This document shows positions 59,827 through 64,000 of a stretch of DNA of 64,000 nt, one piece after another (position 1 is the first letter of the stretch; each line of letters opens with the position of its first letter). The stretch covers positions 434,001 through 498,000 of the forward strand of contig NZ_BNCD01000002.1 in the NCBI RefSeq assembly GCF_014656295.1, in the 5' to 3' direction. This stretch comes from Streptomyces sulfonofaciens. GTDB lineage: Bacteria > Actinomycetota > Actinomycetes > Streptomycetales > Streptomycetaceae. The notes under the pieces were generated by a model, which saw nothing but the letters and a program-made list of their open reading frames with translations, had not been told where the DNA came from and did no database searches. The position numbers were made by a program, and so were the translations under genes.

Positions 59827-60872
59827 TGCTGGCCCTGATGTGGGTCGGCCTGACCTGCTACGCGCTCTTCGGCGGCGCCGACTTCGGCGCCGGGCTCTGG
59901 GACCTGCTCGCCGGCCGGAGCCGGCAGGGGCTGCCGCAGCGCAGGCTGATCGAGCACAGCATCGGCCCGGTGTGGGAGGCCAACCACGTCTGGCTGATCT
60001 TCGTCCTCGTGCTGCTCTGGGCGTCCTTCTCGCCGGTGTTCGCCGCCGTGCTGTCCACCCTGTACGTACCGCTCACGCTCACCGCGCTCGGGATCATCGC
60101 GCGCGGCGCGGCCTTCGCGTTCCGCAAGGCCAGCACCGAGTTGTGGCAGCAGCGGCTGTTCGGCGGCTGTTTCGCGCTCTCCTCGGTGGTCACGCCGTTC
60201 TTCCTGGGCACGGTGGCCGGCGGGATCGCCTCGGGGCGGGTGCCGCCGGGGCTCGCCCGCGGTGACACCGTCACCAGTTGGCTCAATCCCACCTCCGCAC
60301 TGGGCGGTGTGCTCGCCGTGCTGGCCTGCGCCCACCTCGCGGCCGTCTACCTGTGCGCCGATGCCGTACGCGCCGGTGAACCGGGGCTGGCCAGGGGCTT
60401 CGAGCGGCGGGCGATGCTGAGCGGGCTGCTGAGCGGCCTGGTGGCGCTGGCCGGCATCGCGGTGCTGCACGCGGACGCCCCGCAGCTCTTCCACGGCCTC
60501 ACCCACCGGGGCCTGGGCCTGGTGATCGTCAGCGCCGTCGCGGGCCTGGCGGGCCTCGGCCTGCTGGCCACCCGGCGCCACCTCCTCGCCCGCGTCGCCT
60601 CCGCGCTCGCGGTCGCCGCCGTCCTGTGGGCCTGGGGCGCCGCCCAGTACCCGGACCTGCTCGTGCCCGGCACCACCGTCGCCGAGACGGCCTCGCACGA
60701 GTCGGTCCTGACGGCATGCCTGATCGCGACGGGCGTCGGGGCGGTCTTCCTCCTCCCGTCGCTGTGGATGCTGTACACCACGTTCCAGCGGCCCGGCGGC
60801 GCGGGCGCCTCGCCGGTCACGGGCGCACCGGCCGGCGGTACTCCGGCCGGCGGCCGCGACGGCACCGGCTGA
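59811..60872 (+). CDS. cydB: Cytochrome bd quinol oxidase subunit II
   Basis: 353 residues, about eight membrane spans: YALFGGADFGAGLWDLLAGR, RRLIEHSIGPVWEANHVWLI, LYVPLTLTALGIIARGAAFA. GTG start with GGGGGCGG ahead. Forms the oxidase with CydA. A Gly/Thr/Ala-rich tail is expendable. No cydCD transporter genes are in view. Confidence 0.95.
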   Translation: MLADVMLALMWVGLTCYALFGGADFGAGLWDLLAGRSRQGLPQRRLIEHSIGPVWEANHVWLIFVLVLLWASFSPVFAAVLSTLYVPLTLTALGIIARGAAFAFRKASTELWQQRLFGGCFALSSVVTPFFLGTVAGGIASGRVPPGLARGDTVTSWLNPTSALGGVLAVLACAHLAAVYLCADAVRAGEPGLARGFERRAMLSGLLSGLVALAGIAVLHADAPQLFHGLTHRGLGLVIVSAVAGLAGLGLLATRRHLLARVASALAVAAVLWAWGAAQYPDLLVPGTTVAETASHESVLTACLIATGVGAVFLLPSLWMLYTTFQRPGGAGASPVTGAPAGGTPAGGRDGTG

Positions 60873-60983
60873 CCCGGCCGCGGGCGGCCGCCGTTCGCCC
60901 GTGCCGCCACGCCGCCGGTCAGCCATCGGCGTAAGCGCCACCGGCCGCGTCGACAGTCGTCCCGTGCCACGTACCATGTCGGC

Positions 60984-61484
60984 ATGTCCTTCCTCCGCCG
61001 CCGCAGCTCCGCCACACCCGCGGGCCCGGACTTCGACGTCCTGGCCATGGACCCCGGGGACTGGCCGGGCAACCTCGGCGCGGGACTGCTGCCCGCCGCG
61101 GACGGAAGCTGCCAGGGCGTGTTCCTGCGCTACGACCTCTTCGGCGGCCGCGGCCCCGCGATGATCATCGGCAATCTGCCCGAGGGCTCGCCGGCACGCG
61201 AGGTCGCCGAGGGCGAGATCCCCTTCGAGGTGGGACAGCTCCTGCTCGCCCTGGAGAACGAGGAGGAGGTCACGGTCGTCGGTTCGGAGGACGTCCCCGT
61301 GATGCAGGGGGACAACCTCCTCGTCGTGCGGCGGATCAAGCTCTCCGAGAGCAGGATCTCCTGCGTGCAGTTCGACCGCAGCGACCAGGTGCTGGTCACC
61401 ATCGCCGCCTGGGACCGGCCGATCACCGACGACCTCTACGCACTGCTGAAGCCACTGCCCGCGGAGCTCTTCCAGCAGGGTTGA
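60984..61484 (+). CDS. Conserved soluble protein of unknown function
   Basis: 166 residues beginning MSFLRRRSSATPAGPDFDVL. A well-composed globular protein (GVFLRYDLFGGRGPAMIIGN, LLVVRRIKLSESRISCVQFD, LYALLKPLPAELFQQG) with no signal or membrane segment. I do not recognise a domain. Single gene between cydB and the fucosidase-like gene; ATGTCGGC precedes it without a clear ribosome site. Confidence 0.75.
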   Translation: MSFLRRRSSATPAGPDFDVLAMDPGDWPGNLGAGLLPAADGSCQGVFLRYDLFGGRGPAMIIGNLPEGSPAREVAEGEIPFEVGQLLLALENEEEVTVVGSEDVPVMQGDNLLVVRRIKLSESRISCVQFDRSDQVLVTIAAWDRPITDDLYALLKPLPAELFQQG

Positions 61485-61617
61485 CCGGCCCGGCCGGGCC
61501 ACCTGCCCCCGCACCGCCACCCATGCACGGCCGGTTCCGGCCATGGTTCCAGCCACCTGGGCGGGGGTTTGCCATGTCTCTTGTTGAATTAAGGTCGGAC
61601 CTCTAGCGTCGACGGAT

Positions 61618-64000
61618 ATGCCTCATGGTCCGACCGGAAGAGCCACCATGAAGTCCGCCGTCGGCGGAGCGGGCGCGCTCGCGGTGAGCGCGGGAATCCA
61701 GGGCGGCACGGCGGCCGCCGCCGAAGGACCACCAGATACATCCGATGACCCAGTACCCGGCCCCGCCGACCCTGCCGGGCCCGCCGGCGATCCGGCGCTC
61801 TGGTACACGGCCCCCGCCGCCGACTGGGAACGAGAGGCGCTGCCGATCGGCAACGGCGCCCTCGGTGCCATGGTCTTCGGCACCCTCGCCGCCGAGCACC
61901 TCCAGGTCAACGAGAAGACGCTGTGGACCGGCGGCCCGGGCACCGCGGGCGGCTACGACCACGGCAACTGGTCCGAGCCCAGGCCGGACGCCCTCGCCTC
62001 GGTGCAGCGGCAACTGGACGAGAACACCACCCTCAGCCCGGAGGAGGCGGTGGCCCGGCTGGGCGGGCCCCGGCGCGGGTACGGCGCCCACCAGACCCTC
62101 GGCGACCTGTACCTGGACCTCCCGGGGGCTCCGGCCGCCGTCCCCGAGGACTACCGCCGCGCCCTGCACCTGGCCGCCGGCACGGCCACGGTCGCCTACA
62201 CCGACCAGGGCGTCCGCCACGCACGGGAGTTCTTCGCCTCCCACCCCGACGGGGTACTCGTCGGGCGCCTGACCGCGGACCTGCCGGGCCGCACCGGCTG
62301 CACCCTGCGCTACGCCTCGCCGCGCACCGACTTCACCGCCACCGCGGCCGGCGACCGGATCACCGTGCGGGGGACGCTCGCCGACAACGGGATGCGTTTC
62401 GAGGCGCAGTTGCGGCTGCGGCACCGCGGCGGGAGCCTCACGGCGGGCGACGACGGCAGCCTGACCCTGACCGGCGCCGACGAGGCGTGGTTCGTCCTCG
62501 CCGCGGGCACCGACTACGCCGACACCCATCCCTCCTACCGCGGTGACGACCCGCACAGGTCCGTCACCCGCACCGTCGACGCGGCCGCCGGCCGCCCGGT
62601 TGCCGAACTGCGCGCCCGTCATGTCGCCGACCACCGTGCCCTGTTCGACCGCGTCCGGCTCGACGTCGGGCAGGGCGCACCCGTCCGGGTGCCCACCGAC
62701 CGGCTGCTCGCCGACTACACAGGAGGGCCGGGCGAGGCGGACCGCGCACTGGAGGCGCTCTTCTTCCAGTACGGCCGCTACCTGCTGATCGCCTCCTCCC
62801 GGACCGGCACGCTGCCCGCCAATCTCCAGGGCCTGTGGAACCAGAGCACGCAACCGCCCTGGTCCGCCGACTACCACGTCAACATCAACCTTCAGATGAA
62901 CTACTGGCCCGCGGAGGCCGCGGCGCTGCCCGAGACCACCGCCCCCTACGACCGGTTCGTGCGGGCGCTGCGGGAGCCGGGCAGGCGCACCGCCCGGGAG
63001 ATGTTCGGCTCCCGCGGCTGGGTGGTGCACGACGAGACCAATCCGTTCGGGTTCACGGGCGTGCACGACTGGCCGACCTCCTTCTGGTTCCCGGAGGCGG
63101 CCGCCTGGCTCACCGCGCAGCTCTACGAGCACTACCGGTTCGGCGGCTCCACCGAGTACCTGCGCACCACCGCCTACCCCGTGATGAAGGAGGCGGCCGA
63201 GTTCTGGCTGGACAACCTGCACACGGATCCGCGCGACGGCACCCTGGTGGTGTCCCCGAGCTACTCTCCCGAGCACGGCGACTTCTCGGCCGGCGCCTCG
63301 ATGTCCCAGCAGATCGTCCACGACCTGTTCACCAACACCCTGGAGGCAGCCGGGACGCTGGGGGACTCGGCCGCGTTCCGCGCCGAACTGGAAGCGGCCC
63401 TGGCCGCGCTGGATCCCGGGCTGCGCATCGGCTCCTGGGGCCAGCTCCAGGAGTGGAAGACCGACCTGGACGTCAGGACCGACGACCACCGGCACGTCTC
63501 CCACCTCTACGCCCTGCACCCGGGCCGGGCGATCCGGCCCGGCAGCGACTGGGCCGAGGCCGCCAAGGTCTCGCTCACCGCCCGCGGCGACGGCGGAACC
63601 GGCTGGTCCAAGGCATGGAAGATCAACTTCTGGGCGCGGCTGAGGGACGGGGACCACTCCCCACCGGATGCTCAGCGAGCAACTGAGGTCCTCCACGCTG
63701 CCGAACCTGTGGGACACCCACCCCCCGTTCCAGATCGACGGCAACTTCGGTGCCACCGCCGGGATCGTGGAGATGCTGCTGCAGAGCCAGTACGACGTCA
63801 TCGAGGTGCTGCCCGCGCTGCCCGCGGCCTGGCCGCAGGGCTCGGTGCGCGGACTGCGCGCCCGCGGCGGCGCTAGCGTCGACATCGACTGGACCGCGGG
63901 CCGCGCCACCCGGATCGCCGTGACCGCCTCGCGGACCCGGGACCTCACCGTACGCAGCGACCTGCTCCCGGGCGGGGAACTCACCTACCGGGCCGTCGCC
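61618..64000 (+). pseudogene. GH95 alpha-L-fucosidase-like gene, frameshifted and cut by window end
   Basis: Frame one encodes 680 residues of a GH95 enzyme: LPIGNGALGAMVFG, HQTLGDLYLDLP, FFQYGRYLLIASSRTGTLPA, HVNINLQMNYWPAE, VSPSYSPEHG and QLQEWKTDLDV/RHVSHLYALHPG, i.e. the catalytic Asn, Glu and Asp regions. After LRDGDH the frame breaks; frame two continues [40 protein letters not shown] to the window edge. Removing one C from CCCC at 63659-63662 rejoins them. The N-terminal export signal TGRATMKSAVGG has lost one Arg of a Tat motif. Genuine decay or a sequencing error. Confidence 0.9.

Noticed and set aside
1..64000. bldA control by TTA codons
   Set aside because: On reading through all TTA/TAA triplets I found none in frame as a leucine codon within the annotated genes.
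1..64000. Genomic island, prophage, insertion sequence or CRISPR
   Set aside because: No integrase, transposase, tRNA-linked attachment site or spaced repeat array was seen; base composition is even across the window.

Overview
The window reads as a piece of Streptomyces (or close actinomycete) chromosome. Base composition is very GC-rich, codon third positions are almost all G or C, GTG starts and GTGA/ATGA overlaps are common, and the families present are typical of the genus: an AfsA/ArpA-type butyrolactone pair, DUF397, SpoIIE-type PP2C phosphatases, GH64/GH87/GH95 secreted glycosidases and a sulfonate-type operon. I saw no rRNA, tRNA, transposase, prophage or CRISPR, and no TTA codon in any gene on a read-through by eye. 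About 58 genes are annotated. Where a start was ambiguous I chose it from the Shine-Dalgarno position and say so.

Layout, left to right. 1-7.8 kb: kdpFAB potassium pump (kdpB runs off the left edge) preceded by an extra micropeptide, an XRE-flavin-barrel fusion, a DevR/NarL response regulator, a PNPOx-like protein, a zinc alcohol dehydrogenase, an Rv1733c-like membrane protein and a cNMP-binding protein. 8-12.5 kb: a tandem Usp protein and a HAD phosphomutase/GH65 pair. The family content of 1-12.5 kb recalls the hypoxia/redox (DosR/OsdR-type) regulons of actinomycetes, but no cognate histidine kinase is in view. 12.7-16.9 kb: secreted GH64 beta-1,3-glucanase with a LacI-type operator upstream, then a divergent AfsA-like synthase and ArpA-like receptor with an SDR behind it, a likely gamma-butyrolactone signalling module. 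17-25 kb: a methyltransferase, then a five-gene sulfonate/organosulfur operon (flavin reductase, binding protein, permease, ATPase, LLM monooxygenase) headed by a small ORF ending in Cys-Cys-Arg-Pro that looks like a cysteine attenuator, then a ROK regulator.

25-35 kb: Tat-exported polysaccharide deacetylase, VOC protein, quinone oxidoreductase plus GNAT, MarR regulator with its own palindrome, a sugar dehydrogenase/isomerase pair, a membrane-anchored secreted protein, and a PTS-type dihydroxyacetone kinase operon (dhaK, dhaL, dhaM). 35-44 kb: PAS-GAF-PP2C-HATPase phosphatase, an anti-sigma-like ATPase, a lipid kinase carrying a worn-out PAP2 domain, and a 1299-residue GH87 alpha-1,3-glucanase. 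44-50 kb: Cys-rich copper-storage-like protein followed by a 28-bp perfect hairpin, MpaB-like oxygenase, Ser/Thr kinase with nine 42-residue TPRs, FAD oxidoreductase and PaaK. 50-56 kb: two MFS exporters each facing a regulator, and a DUF397 protein. 56-64 kb: second Usp, LRR protein, cydAB (cytochrome bd) with a repeat-encoding ORF bridging the two genes, a conserved unknown, and a GH95 fucosidase-like gene broken by one extra C and cut by the window edge.

Taken together the window mixes low-oxygen/redox stress functions (Usp, DevR, cydAB, ADH), fungal and plant polymer attack (GH64, GH87, GH95), organosulfur scavenging and regulatory genes. The best candidates for something not already described are the cysteine-type leader ORF, the cydA-cydB bridging ORF and the STPK-TPR protein next to an MpaB oxygenase.
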